Below are positions 1 to 7,810 of a DNA stretch of 64,000 nt, piece by piece. Both the position numbers and the translations under genes were made by a program. Each line of letters opens with the position of its first letter. The stretch's first letter is position 1. The notes below the pieces were generated by a model. That model ran no database searches. It saw nothing but the letters and a program-made list of their open reading frames with translations, and had not been told where the DNA came from. Source of the stretch: JBBQLG01 sp964251665 (GTDB lineage Bacteria; Bacteroidota; Bacteroidia; Cytophagales; Spirosomataceae); contig CAXUKO010000011.1 in NCBI GenBank assembly GCA_964251665.1, positions 124,001-188,000 of the forward strand, in the 5' to 3' direction.

Positions 1-671
1 TCGTGTTCGGGGTCGGCGGCAATGTCACGGCGGATGTGGTGACGGGCATGAAGGATATTGACTTTCAGGGCGTCGACGCTATTCTGTCGGTTTGCCCTTA
101 CTATAACAAGCCGGGAAAACGGGGGGTCATCGAACACTTTACGCGCATTGCCGATGCCAGCCCGGTGCCGGTTATTCTGTATAACATTCCCTTCCGGACG
201 GGTATTAACATGAGTGCCGAAACCATCTGCGAACTGGCGCAGCATCCCAACATCATTGGGGTAAAAGAAGCGTCGTGCGTGATTGAGCAATGCATGGAAA
301 TCGCCCGCGACAAACCCGAAGACTTTCTGCTCATATCGGGTGACGACGTACAGACGGTGCCCATTATCAGTATCGGAGGAGTCGGCGTTATGTCGGTGAT
401 TGCCAACGCCTTCCCCGCTAAATTTGCGGGGTTAGTTCATGCCGCTTTGCAGGGCGATTTTGCCACGGCCCGCACCGAGTTAAGCCATTTTCTGCGGATC
501 GATCCGTTGCTTTATGAAGAGGGCAATCCGGTTGGTGTTAAAAATATACTGGAAATTATGGGGTTGATTTCGGCGGAGGTTCGCCTGCCGCTGGTACGGG
601 CTTCGGAGGAATTAAGCGAACGGCAGCGGGCCGTATTACAGCGCGACCGGCTGTTGGAATTAGTGGCCTGA
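1..671 (+). CDS. dapA: 4-hydroxy-tetrahydrodipicolinate synthase, 3' part
   Basis: Condenses pyruvate with aspartate semialdehyde in the first committed step of lysine and diaminopimelate synthesis in the cytoplasm. The gene enters from the left edge, so the N-terminus (about 70-80 residues of a family length near 295) is outside the window; the GTG at base 3 is not a real start. What remains is the C-terminal two thirds of a TIM barrel. The Schiff-base lysine is in the IIGVKEAS segment, YNIPFRTG follows the family's conserved tyrosine strand, and a GDD turn sits further on. It is followed by a strong hairpin terminator. The assignment is clear; only the start is missing. Confidence 0.95.
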   Translation, partial: VFGVGGNVTADVVTGMKDIDFQGVDAILSVCPYYNKPGKRGVIEHFTRIADASPVPVILYNIPFRTGINMSAETICELAQHPNIIGVKEASCVIEQCMEIARDKPEDFLLISGDDVQTVPIISIGGVGVMSVIANAFPAKFAGLVHAALQGDFATARTELSHFLRIDPLLYEEGNPVGVKNILEIMGLISAEVRLPLVRASEELSERQRAVLQRDRLLELVA

Positions 672-694
672 ACTCGGTTGAAATGCGCATCAAT

Positions 695-729
695 AAAAAC
701 GCCGGGTTCCATCAGGGCCCGGCGTTTTT
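695..729. terminator. Bidirectional terminator between dapA and a small lipoprotein gene
   Basis: AAAAACGCCGGG pairs with CCCGGCGTTTTT across an 11-nt loop. A-run on one side and T-run on the other make it usable from both strands, which fits the convergent genes on either side. Confidence 0.85.
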
Positions 730-748
730 AGTAACTATTTATCTACTA

Positions 749-946
749 TCAGGGATTGCTGTTGCCACCCCCGCCGAACAGTTTGGATACTAACCAGATT
801 ACCAGCCCAATACCCACGACAACCAGAATGACACCCGTCCAGACGCCGGTCTTGAAAACATCACCAATAGCCGCGCAACTGGTCAGAAACACGGTAATAA
901 ACAGGGCCACAAAAGCCGTTGGGAAGTAACGTAACAGGGTTTTCAT
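749..946 (-). CDS. Small membrane lipoprotein-like protein
   Basis: A 65-residue protein of unknown function. Residues 1-24 form a signal-type hydrophobic segment ending in LTSC, a plausible lipobox with Cys24. A second hydrophobic stretch (about residues 35-56, GVILVVVGIGLVIWLV) could span the membrane, followed by a Gly/Asn tail. It could be either a lipoprotein with an extra helix or a two-helix membrane peptide. It stands alone between two terminators. The short, well-formed ORF with a clean ATG and sensible residue pattern supports a real gene; I do not recognise a function. Confidence 0.6.
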   Translation of the reverse strand: MKTLLRYFPTAFVALFITVFLTSCAAIGDVFKTGVWTGVILVVVGIGLVIWLVSKLFGGGGNSNP

Positions 947-975
947 AACGCGAGAGTTGGTTAGTAATGAATGAA

Positions 976-1000
976 AAAGAACAGCACTGCGCTGTTCTTT
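976..1000 (-). terminator. Hairpin terminator after the M14 peptidase gene
   Basis: AAAGAACAGC pairs exactly with GCTGTTCTTT around a 5-nt loop. On the minus strand the stem is followed by a T-run, placing it just beyond the stop of the peptidase gene. Confidence 0.75.
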
Positions 1001-1048
1001 CTAAACTAACTCGGTGTCACGTTGTTCATTTCGGTCTTTTCCGGTCAA

Positions 1049-3586
1049 TCAGGGAACCATAAAGACGGCGTTACCAAAAAGGACTTTGCCGCTGTACCAG
1101 AAACCGCGGAATAACGGATCATCCGCTAAGTAGACAATTGTTCCCCGACCCAACGACTGTACGCCCATCGACAGCGTATTTTTTAGCTTGTCCTTTGTGT
1201 TCTTACCCACAAAACCAGCTACGTAGTTATCCGCTTTCAGATAGCCCACGTTCCAGCCCGATTTGAGCAGATCAAAATTATGGGCATCCTGCACCAGGGC
1301 GTAGTAGCCGTTGGTTAAACCGAACCCTAATGGGTGCGATGTGTCGAGGTTCACCCGGTAGATACTGCCCGGTGTTTCGTCTGAAATGGCACTCCGTTCC
1401 CGGTCCTCGTAGCGTTTCAGCGAATCGGTCGCGCTGCGTTTCGGATCGGGTTTCTTATCGTCTTTCGTTTCCTTCTCTTTCAGTTCGAAATCGGGTTTGC
1501 CCGCCATAAAGTCAGCGGCCCGCTCCATCGCAATGAGTTTGCCCCCGGCCCGTACCCAGTCTTTAATAGCGCTGAGGTTTTTCTCGGTCAGAATACGACT
1601 GTATCCATAGCCGGTTGGCAAGACCAGTACATCCAGCTGTGACCAGTTCACATTGCCCAGCGCATTGCCATCGATGAGCGTGGCGGGGTAATTCAGATCC
1701 TGGTCGAAGTAGTGCCAGACTTCGCCCGCTGCCGTTGCCGACGTGCCATCGCCCACTACAACACCCACCCGCAGCGGTTTAACGGTCATAATGAACTCCG
1801 AACCAAAATCAGAGCCTTTTGTAACGAATCCGCTCTGCACGGGTGTCAACGACTGACCTACTTTTGTGGCTTCGCCCTGCACCAGCGCATCGAAGTTGGC
1901 AATCCGGGTGTTACCGGCGCGGGTGATCAGCAGCGTACCCGCCGGGTAAGTCTTTCCCCCCAACTCAAACGGTTTTTCATTCACCCGCACTTTTACGTTC
2001 TGCTTCAGTAACCCCGCCAGTAACTGTACCGAAGGCAGCGACTGCCAGCGGGCGAGATACGCGTAGGGTATTGCTGAAGCAGGGACTGTAGCGGGTGTAG
2101 CCGGGGTTGTAGCCGATGAAGCCACCGAATTCAGGCGGGTTGTTAAACCATAAGTAGACAGGCCATAGGCGTAGGGCAGCGACCAGGCTGTAATGTCGTA
2201 CGTGACCGAATCTTCGAGTGCCGACTTTGGCTCAAACAGAATCTTGAGCAATGTCGATGAAGGCTGATACGCGCTGATTACCAGATCTTCGGCCGCGATA
2301 GACACAGTCTCGTTTTTCTGGCTGGTGTAGCTGAAGGCTGATGCGTTCAGGGCTTTACCAGCCGTACCATAGCGGATTAGATTACGATCAAGCAATTGCC
2401 GCATGGCGTTGATCCGACCCGGGTCGCCATTGGCTTTGATAACATACGTTTTGAACGCACCGATGGGCGTGTTACGGGCTTTGTCGAAAAACTGACCAAA
2501 CTCTTTCAGAATATCCGGGGCGCGGTCGGCAACGGATTCGAGGGTAGCAAACGAGGTGGCTACGTGGTGATCGATGCGCTGCCGCAGCGTGAGCGTATCG
2601 CCATCTTCGCGCTGAATGGCCCGACCAGCCCGGCCGCCACCGCCCTGCTCAAAGGTCATGGCAATGGCCCCATTGTAGGTGGGATAGGTATCGCCGTAGC
2701 TCGGATAAAGCAGGTCATAGCGTTCGTGAGAGTAGTATAGCCAGCCATTTTTATCGAAGGCCCGGCTGCTATACTGCCCGCTTAGCTGCTGAAACTCCCG
2801 CTGGAATTTGGTGATGTCCTCATGGTATGGTTTGGCGGAGGGGGCAAAGTAGTACGAACTCTCGGAACTCATCTCGTGGAAGTCGGCGTGAAGTTGGGGC
2901 ATCCACTGGTGATAGAGCGCCATCCGTTGCTGGGTAATTTCCTGCGTCTGCCACGCCCAATCGCGGTTCGGATCAAAATAGTAGTGCGAAAACCGTCCGC
3001 CGGGCCAGGGTTCGGTATGTTCACGGGCAAACGGTGTCGCGTCGATGTTACGACCGGCCATCTGATTGTACCAGTTCACGTAGCGGTCGTGGCCATCAGG
3101 GTTCAGACCAGGGTCCATCAGTACAACTGCCGTATTCAACACCTTCTGTGCCGCCGGATTCTGACCCGAGGTCAATCCGTATAGCACCTCCATAAACGCT
3201 TCCGAACTGACGGCTTCGTTGCCATGAACGTTATAACTCAGCCAGGCGATGGCGGGCTGTGGCGTGGCTGTAGGAGTACCTTCGAGCAGGCCAATGCGCT
3301 TGAGATTATTCGTTCTGATTTCGTCCAGCCGGGCCAGGTTAGCCTCCGTTGCTATTACGACGACCACTAACGGACGACCTTCATACGTTTGCCCATAGGG
3401 AATAACCTTGACTTGTTTGGGTAATTGGCGGGCAACCTGTTCGGCATAGGCTACCACGCGATGGTGCGGTGTAAAGCGACTGCCGAGGGGATAGCCCAGA
3501 AATTGAGCGGGTGACTGCAGGCTGGATTGGGCCCGAACTGATAGTGAAAAACTGAGGAGGATACTGAGAAACAAAAATTTCTTCAT
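1049..3586 (-). CDS. Secreted M14-family zinc carboxypeptidase
   Basis: Predicted exported metallopeptidase of 845 residues. I take the start at 3586 rather than the longer ORF start at 3619 because MKKFLFLSILLSFSLSVRAQ is a normal signal peptide. The M14 zinc site is visible: H121 and E124 in HGNEAVSSE and H237 in ADFHEMS. DPGLNPDGHDRYVNW and DPNRDW (Arg208) are typical substrate-site segments. The C-terminal half (about residues 470-845) contains a Rossmann-like region (VLVLPTGYGYSR, then WVRAGGKLIAMERAADF) resembling the class I glutamine amidotransferase fold often fused in this subgroup, and a Lys/Asp-rich linker. It is probably periplasmic or secreted and used for peptide scavenging. 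It is monocistronic, with its own terminator. Confidence 0.9.
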   Translation of the reverse strand: MKKFLFLSILLSFSLSVRAQSSLQSPAQFLGYPLGSRFTPHHRVVAYAEQVARQLPKQVKVIPYGQTYEGRPLVVVVIATEANLARLDEIRTNNLKRIGLLEGTPTATPQPAIAWLSYNVHGNEAVSSEAFMEVLYGLTSGQNPAAQKVLNTAVVLMDPGLNPDGHDRYVNWYNQMAGRNIDATPFAREHTEPWPGGRFSHYYFDPNRDWAWQTQEITQQRMALYHQWMPQLHADFHEMSSESSYYFAPSAKPYHEDITKFQREFQQLSGQYSSRAFDKNGWLYYSHERYDLLYPSYGDTYPTYNGAIAMTFEQGGGGRAGRAIQREDGDTLTLRQRIDHHVATSFATLESVADRAPDILKEFGQFFDKARNTPIGAFKTYVIKANGDPGRINAMRQLLDRNLIRYGTAGKALNASAFSYTSQKNETVSIAAEDLVISAYQPSSTLLKILFEPKSALEDSVTYDITAWSLPYAYGLSTYGLTTRLNSVASSATTPATPATVPASAIPYAYLARWQSLPSVQLLAGLLKQNVKVRVNEKPFELGGKTYPAGTLLITRAGNTRIANFDALVQGEATKVGQSLTPVQSGFVTKGSDFGSEFIMTVKPLRVGVVVGDGTSATAAGEVWHYFDQDLNYPATLIDGNALGNVNWSQLDVLVLPTGYGYSRILTEKNLSAIKDWVRAGGKLIAMERAADFMAGKPDFELKEKETKDDKKPDPKRSATDSLKRYEDRERSAISDETPGSIYRVNLDTSHPLGFGLTNGYYALVQDAHNFDLLKSGWNVGYLKADNYVAGFVGKNTKDKLKNTLSMGVQSLGRGTIVYLADDPLFRGFWYSGKVLFGNAVFMVP

Positions 3587-3692
3587 GCGGGGTGAGCGAC
3601 GAAAACAGGTTGATTGCAAGGCATTTGTAAACCGTCAAAAATAGCGTTTAAACCGATAGCACGACGATGCTGCACAAAATTTTGGGCGGAGT

Positions 3693-3724
3693 TCTTGCCT
3701 TTTAAAATTATCACCGTACTTTTG
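3693..3724 (+). promoter_or_regulatory. Predicted promoter of tRNA-Glu
   Basis: CTTG at 3693-3696, a 20-nt spacer and TACTTTTG at 3717-3724 match the Bacteroidota housekeeping promoter (TTTG, about 20 nt, TAnnTTTG). It lies about 60 nt upstream of the tRNA, with no competing gene. Confidence 0.6.
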
Positions 3725-3785
3725 CATCACGATTCGCTGACGTGGTCATTTGAGCAACCAAACCACGTCAGGTCTGTCACCAGAC

Positions 3786-3857
3786 GGTCGATTCGTCTAG
3801 CGGTTAGGACACTGCCCTTTCACGGCAGTAACACGGGTTCGATTCCCGTATCGATCA
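3786..3857 (+). tRNA. tRNA-Glu (anticodon TTC)
   Basis: A 72-nt cloverleaf. The acceptor stem GGTCGAT pairs with ATCGATC (one G-T pair) and is followed by discriminator A. The anticodon stem CTGCC/GGCAG closes a 7-nt loop CTTTCAC with TTC at its centre. The T arm is ACGGG-TTCGATT-CCCGT, and the D loop contains GCGGTTA. The 3' CCA is not encoded (the next bases are CTC), so it must be added after transcription. A rho-independent terminator follows 11 nt downstream. Confidence 0.95.
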
Positions 3858-3868
3858 CTCCTAAGATC

Positions 3869-3899
3869 AAAGCCCCATCCGTAAGGTTGGGGCTTTTTT
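3869..3899 (+). terminator. Terminator of tRNA-Glu
   Basis: AAAGCCCCA pairs with TTGGGGCTTT (apart from minor end pairing) across a short loop and runs into seven Ts. Confidence 0.85.
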
Positions 3900-3905
3900 A
3901 TGCGC

Positions 3906-3992
3906 CATTGAATCGTTCGGCGGTTAGAAGATTGTCGTTCCCGGCAGTGCTACGGCCGGGAAAGCGTTCGGTTTCGATTCCAGAATCGGTCG
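3906..3992 (+). pseudogene. Decayed tRNA-Glu copy
   Basis: This stretch aligns with the intact tRNA-Glu just upstream: the D-arm region CGGCGGTTAG, a CGGCAGT segment, TTCGATTCC of the T loop and ATCGGTC at the 3' end are shared in order. The acceptor and T stems contain mismatches, so a normal cloverleaf is not possible. The anticodon region has become an 8-bp hairpin (3938-3945 with 3955-3962) with a 9-nt loop instead of a 5-bp stem with a 7-nt loop. It is followed by a copy of the parent's terminator, so the whole tRNA plus terminator unit appears duplicated and then degraded. Confidence 0.65.
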
Positions 3993-4003
3993 CCTAACAT
4001 CGG

Positions 4004-4032
4004 AGCCCCAGTCGCAGGATTGGGGCTTTTTT
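4004..4032 (+). terminator. Terminator of the tRNA relic unit
   Basis: AGCCCCA pairs with TGGGGCT around a 10-nt loop, followed by a T-run. It is clearly a diverged copy of the terminator at 3869-3899. Confidence 0.75.
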
Positions 4033-4124
4033 ATGCCATATGCATCAATTACACGTTAGAATTGGGGCGACTCGTTGCAACCCTCTTGTTGTTTTTGGGA
4101 TCAATCTCAGAAAAGATTCTACCC

Positions 4125-4487
4125 ATGAAACGCCCGTTCTTAAATCTGTCACTATGGCTCGTTGCCGCGAGTTTGTCATGCAGGCAGGCAAATTCTGTAG
4201 GACCATCTGCGTACTGTTCTAACGCCGGGGCATTTGTCAAACAAGTCAAACAAGTGAGCGGTCAGGTGTATTTTGATTCAACCCAGAGCAGTTATTTTAT
4301 CGGAGTTCCGAATAGCTTCGATTCATACGATATAGGCTATGCCTGTAATCTGGAAACGCCGTACCAAAAAAGTGGCCTCAAGGTGCGGTTCAGCGGGAGT
4401 TATTACGAGTCCGATAAGACCGTTTATGGTATAGCCGGTAATAAATATTACTACCTGTCTATTGAATCGGTATCCCTGACTAACTGA
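4125..4487 (+). CDS. Putative lipoprotein, unknown function
   Basis: A 120-residue protein. The longer ORF begins inside the preceding terminator, so I place the start at ATG 4125, which gives a lipoprotein signal: MKRP, a hydrophobic core, then AASLSC with Cys18 or so as the lipidation site. The mature part is small, rich in Ser, Tyr and Gly, contains a few cysteines, and has strand-like alternation (GQVYFDS, LKVRFSGSYYES). No family is recognised. It probably faces the periplasm from an inner or outer membrane anchor. Confidence 0.6.
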   Translation: MKRPFLNLSLWLVAASLSCRQANSVGPSAYCSNAGAFVKQVKQVSGQVYFDSTQSSYFIGVPNSFDSYDIGYACNLETPYQKSGLKVRFSGSYYESDKTVYGIAGNKYYYLSIESVSLTN

Positions 4488-4508
4488 GCGCTCAGGTAGT
4501 AATAGCCA

Positions 4509-5096
4509 TCACCCAATGTAAGCGTTGGTTAACTGGCTGATAAACAAATGCTGCAATAGCATGATCGTTTTGCCATCCTGAATCTCGCCTGACCCAATCA
4601 TCTGCATGGCCTGCGACAGGGGCAATTCCAGCACGTCGATATCCTCCTCATCGACGCCACCACCGGCTGTTCGTTCGGTAGCATCGGTGTAGTCGGCGAT
4701 GAAGAAAAATAGTTTTTCGGTGACCGAGCCGGGACTCATGTAGGCATCGAATACCCGGCGGACGTTCCCGATTTTGTAGCCGGTTTCTTCTTCCGTTTCG
4801 CGCCGGATAGCATCTTCGGGGTTATCATTGTCTAACAAACCCGCACAGGCTTCGATCAGCATCCCGGTAGCATTACCATTTACATAGGTAGGCATCCGAA
4901 ACTGACGCGTGAGAATCACCGTGTCGGTGACCGGATTATGGAGGAGGATCGTTGCGCCGTTGCCCCGGTCGTAGGCTTCGCGGGATTGCGTCGACCATTG
5001 GCCGTTACGGTGCTGGTAATCGAAGGTGACTTTTCGGAGTACATACCAATTATCGGAAAGAACCTTCTGCTCGGTGATACGAATCTGAGGAATCAT
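4509..5096 (-). CDS. nudK: GDP-mannose pyrophosphatase, Nudix family (NudK-like)
   Basis: A 195-residue Nudix hydrolase, the normal length for NudK. The protein follows E. coli NudK closely along its length, including YDRGNGATILL near residues 42-52, the Nudix box at about residues 86-107 with R99-E100 and E102 to E104 binding metal, and YMSPGSVTEKLFFF just after it. The known reaction is hydrolysis of GDP-mannose to GMP and mannose-1-phosphate. It is divergent from the DeoR-type regulator with only 55 bp between the starts, so the two may share regulation. Substrate is inferred from family resemblance. Confidence 0.85.
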   Translation of the reverse strand: MIPQIRITEQKVLSDNWYVLRKVTFDYQHRNGQWSTQSREAYDRGNGATILLHNPVTDTVILTRQFRMPTYVNGNATGMLIEACAGLLDNDNPEDAIRRETEEETGYKIGNVRRVFDAYMSPGSVTEKLFFFIADYTDATERTAGGGVDEEDIDVLELPLSQAMQMIGSGEIQDGKTIMLLQHLFISQLTNAYIG

Positions 5097-5123
5097 GAAT
5101 GATTATTATTGATTGAAAATGAT

Positions 5124-5131
5124 TAATTTTG
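5124..5131 (+). promoter_or_regulatory. Predicted -7 element for the DeoR-family gene
   Basis: TAATTTTG matches TAnnTTTG and lies 20 nt before the ATG at 5152. The -33 element is weak, so the call is tentative. Confidence 0.4.
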
Positions 5132-5151
5132 ATCAAATAACCGCGAAGTAA

Positions 5152-5901
5152 ATGGCTTTTCAAAATCGGAAGCAAATAATTTTACAACTTGTTCAGGAAC
5201 GGGGCAGCGTAGAGGTAGCTGAATTGGCGGCCGTATTGAACACGTCAGAGATCACTGTCCGGCGTGATTTGGGAATACTGGCGGCAGACGGGCTGGTGTA
5301 CCGCACTCACGGCGGGGCTATGCGCGTCGATCTGGCCAGGAACCCGGTTGACTTCGTGAATAAGTCGGCCCGGTTTGCGGAGCAGAAAGATCATATCTGT
5401 CGCCTGGCCGCTCAGGAAATTCAGGATGGCGATACAATCATGCTGGATTGTGGCAGTACCGTGTTCCGGCTTTGCCCCTTTATTCGTAATAAGTCGATTC
5501 GCGTCATAACTAATTCTCTGCCGATTATCTATGAACTGACAGGTTCGGCCGTAACGCTCAACCTGGTCGGGGGTGAAGTGGATGCGGAACGGCAGGCGGT
5601 GCATGGCGAAATTGCCCGCGAACACATTGCCCGTTACCGGGTCGATAAAGCGTTTATTGGCGTCGACGGGCTATCCCGGCTCAACGGGCTGAGCGCTGGC
5701 AGTGAGAAGGAAGCCAGTATTGCGCTGGCACTGGCGAAGCAGGCTGCGCAGGTTTACCTGCTCTGCGACTCCTCGAAACTGGAGCGAAACGCTTATTTCC
5801 AGTTTGCGCCTTTAACCCTTGCCAACACGCTGATCACTGACCCACAGGCTGATGCAGCCCTGTTGGATAGTTACCGGGAACAGCTTCGGGTGCTGGTGTA
5901 A
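5152..5901 (+). CDS. DeoR-family transcriptional regulator
   Basis: A 249-residue sugar-metabolism type repressor of standard family length. The N-terminal winged helix-turn-helix is visible at residues 1-60 (VEVAELAAVLNTSEITVRRDLGIL, then YRTHGGA). The remainder is the DeoR sensor domain, with the phosphosugar-binding type motifs DCGSTV, TNSLPI, VGG, FIGVDGL and CDSSKLE in order. Members typically respond to phosphorylated sugars. It is divergent from nudK. The effector cannot be read from the sequence. The small intergenic gap suggests it may control nudK or itself. Confidence 0.9.
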   Translation: MAFQNRKQIILQLVQERGSVEVAELAAVLNTSEITVRRDLGILAADGLVYRTHGGAMRVDLARNPVDFVNKSARFAEQKDHICRLAAQEIQDGDTIMLDCGSTVFRLCPFIRNKSIRVITNSLPIIYELTGSAVTLNLVGGEVDAERQAVHGEIAREHIARYRVDKAFIGVDGLSRLNGLSAGSEKEASIALALAKQAAQVYLLCDSSKLERNAYFQFAPLTLANTLITDPQADAALLDSYREQLRVLV

Positions 5902-6094
5902 ACCGAAAAATTTAATTCGGCTATTTCGCTGGTTGCTGGCATGGGTAGCGGGGGAGAGTATTCTACTAATGTTGTGGAGTGTAGTGCCCGATAGTTGTAC
6001 TCTTACTGCTGTAAGTTGCACTAAATCAATGGTGGCACGGTTTTGGGTAATTGGTGAGCGAATCGTTTTAAAATTCACCAAACTCAACAAAACC

Positions 6095-6850
6095 ATGGCA
6101 ACGTTAGGAAAACAAATCGCCGACTTTTTTAGCCCCGGTACTGGCAGTGATAACGATGAAGGACTACGTAGTCTGTTCATCAACGAGTTACGCGGTATCT
6201 ACTACGCTGAAAAAGCACTGGTGGATAATATGCCTGACATGGCGGAGGCCGCTACGACCGATCAGGTGCGTAACGCCTTCGAGACCCACCTCGCAGAAAC
6301 CCGCAATCAGGTAACCCGGCTGGAGCAGGTATTCCAAAGCATCGGCGTCGAACCGGACGAGATGACCTGCAACGCTATTGATGGCCTGGCCGATGACGCC
6401 AACGTGGTAATCGACAGCACCGAATCAGGCTCGCTCACGCGGGACGCCGGGCTGATTATTGCCGGTCAGAAAGTGGAACATCACGAAATCGCGGCTTATG
6501 GCTCACTGCACGCGCTGGCCACGTTACTGGGCTATACAGAAGCGGCTCAATTGATTGAGCAGTCGTTAAATGAAGAGAAAAACACGGACCGGAAACTGAC
6601 CCAGATTGCCGAGTCGTTCATTAACGAGCGGGCCAAGTCGGAGGGAAATAACGACTCTAACTATTCGCATCCCAACAGAGCTACGTATGCCAGTGATCGT
6701 GGTGATAGTTACTCGGGAAGCAGCCAGTCAACAGAGTCGGCTGGAACGTTTCAGTCGGGTGAGTCGTACAATGGCACCATGAGCAACAGCCCCGGCTCGG
6801 GCTATGGTCGCAGCAACGATGCCACCTTAGGCGGTACCCTCGGCGTATAA
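6095..6850 (+). CDS. DUF892 (YciE/YciF) ferritin-like stress protein
   Basis: A 251-residue protein. The ORF is open upstream, but ATG 6095 gives the normal start just before the ferritin-like domain. Residues 20-190 form the four-helix bundle of the DUF892 family (LFINELRGIYYAEKAL, ETHLAETRNQVTRLEQVF, KVEHHEIAAYGSLHALA), with Glu and His residues placed to bind a di-metal centre. The last 60 residues are a low-complexity tail rich in Ser, Asn, Gly and Tyr, which is unusual beside the short YciF type. The family is linked to stress responses. A hairpin terminator follows, shared with the convergent acidic protein gene. Confidence 0.85.
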   Translation: MATLGKQIADFFSPGTGSDNDEGLRSLFINELRGIYYAEKALVDNMPDMAEAATTDQVRNAFETHLAETRNQVTRLEQVFQSIGVEPDEMTCNAIDGLADDANVVIDSTESGSLTRDAGLIIAGQKVEHHEIAAYGSLHALATLLGYTEAAQLIEQSLNEEKNTDRKLTQIAESFINERAKSEGNNDSNYSHPNRATYASDRGDSYSGSSQSTESAGTFQSGESYNGTMSNSPGSGYGRSNDATLGGTLGV

Positions 6851-6867
6851 TGACACCGTGCTTGTAT

Positions 6868-6907
6868 AGTAAAAAGGGCGCCCTCGCAAGAAGGTGCCCT
6901 TTTTACT
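6868..6907. terminator. Bidirectional terminator
   Basis: AGTAAAAAGGGCGCC pairs with GGTGCCCTTTTTACT (one G-T type mismatch) around a 10-nt loop. It separates two convergent genes. Confidence 0.85.
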
Positions 6908-6927
6908 GGTATTAACCGGCGGTTTAC

Positions 6928-7218
6928 CTATTTTAGAAACTCCTCATCGGTATCTTCCGGGCTAAGTTCGGTGCCGTCATTATTACCAATAGCTTCGCCC
7001 GTTCCGGTGCCTGCATCGGTGTCAGGTTCCATATTGGGGCTGCCCGATGGCGTACCTGAACCGGCGCTCTCGGTGATGTCCAGTGTGCCGGTTGGGTCGC
7101 CGTTGGCATCGTCGTTCAGCATGTTCGTCTGGTCGGGTATCTGTAGTGGCCCACCCGTATCGGTCCCGAATGACTGGGGTTGCGCGTTCAGCATAGCATC
7201 CTGATTAACGTTTTCCAT
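6928..7218 (-). CDS. Acidic low-complexity protein, unknown function
   Basis: A 96-residue, highly acidic, Gly/Thr/Asp-rich protein with no hydrophobic segment and almost no aromatic residues, so probably disordered and cytoplasmic. It ends in SPEDTDEEFLK. It is convergent with the DUF892 gene and upstream of nothing obvious. Small disordered proteins next to DUF892/YciF genes are often stress-related, but that is inference from the location. The reading frame is clean and begins with ATG; a shadow ORF lies on the opposite strand. Confidence 0.5.
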   Translation of the reverse strand: MENVNQDAMLNAQPQSFGTDTGGPLQIPDQTNMLNDDANGDPTGTLDITESAGSGTPSGSPNMEPDTDAGTGTGEAIGNNDGTELSPEDTDEEFLK

Positions 7219-7313
7219 AGTTGAGTTTTAATTTATGAGTACTAAGTAGTAAGTGTCAAGGTGTAAGTAGTTAAATGACAGTCTACCTGCGGCTTATCAC
7301 TTATCAGTATTTT

Positions 7314-7742
7314 TCATCCCCGGCAGAACGCGTCCCACAGCCGTTGTGATAATACACGGGTATAGCGATTCAGACTCGACTGATCTCCGTTGATGGCGAA
7401 GGGTGAGAAGCGGTTGTTGGCATTTGGTAAAGCCTCAACCTGAATGGTTCGTACTGTACTGGCCTTCTGCCCAAACCCGGTCAGGCGCAGGCCTGCATCG
7501 GGCAGATCGACCTGGTAGGTGCCGGGCCGGTGCGGCAGGGCCAGCCGCTGAATGAACTGCTGAAGCTGATTGGCGTCGAACCAGGTTAACAGGGGTAATT
7601 TAAGCTGGTCCCGTTCCCGACCCCGACGGCATTCGAACCGCACCGATAGTAAAGACTGACCTGCTTCGCGCCGGTTTTGAACGAGCATATCCAGTACTTC
7701 GAGGGGAGATGTTTCGGAGAGGGTAGTAAGTTCAAACTGCAT
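7314..7742 (-). CDS. Protein of unknown function
   Basis: A 142-residue soluble protein without signal peptide or membrane segment. Strand-like alternation (LLSVRFECRRGRERDQLKLPLL, GTYQVDLPDAGLRLTGFG) suggests a compact alpha/beta fold. I recognise no family or motif. It lies between the acidic protein and the SDR gene, all on the minus strand but with 68-95 bp gaps, so co-transcription is possible but not shown. Confidence 0.5.
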   Translation of the reverse strand: MQFELTTLSETSPLEVLDMLVQNRREAGQSLLSVRFECRRGRERDQLKLPLLTWFDANQLQQFIQRLALPHRPGTYQVDLPDAGLRLTGFGQKASTVRTIQVEALPNANNRFSPFAINGDQSSLNRYTRVLSQRLWDAFCRG

Positions 7743-7810
7743 AGATTGACGAAGGGGGTAAGTAAAACTGATACTATTATAACCGGTGTCTATTCGGGTT
7801 GTTCGATAGT

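Noticed and set aside
3901..4032. Second intact tRNA gene
   Set aside because: Acceptor and T stems are mismatched and the anticodon arm is an 8-bp hairpin with a 9-nt loop.
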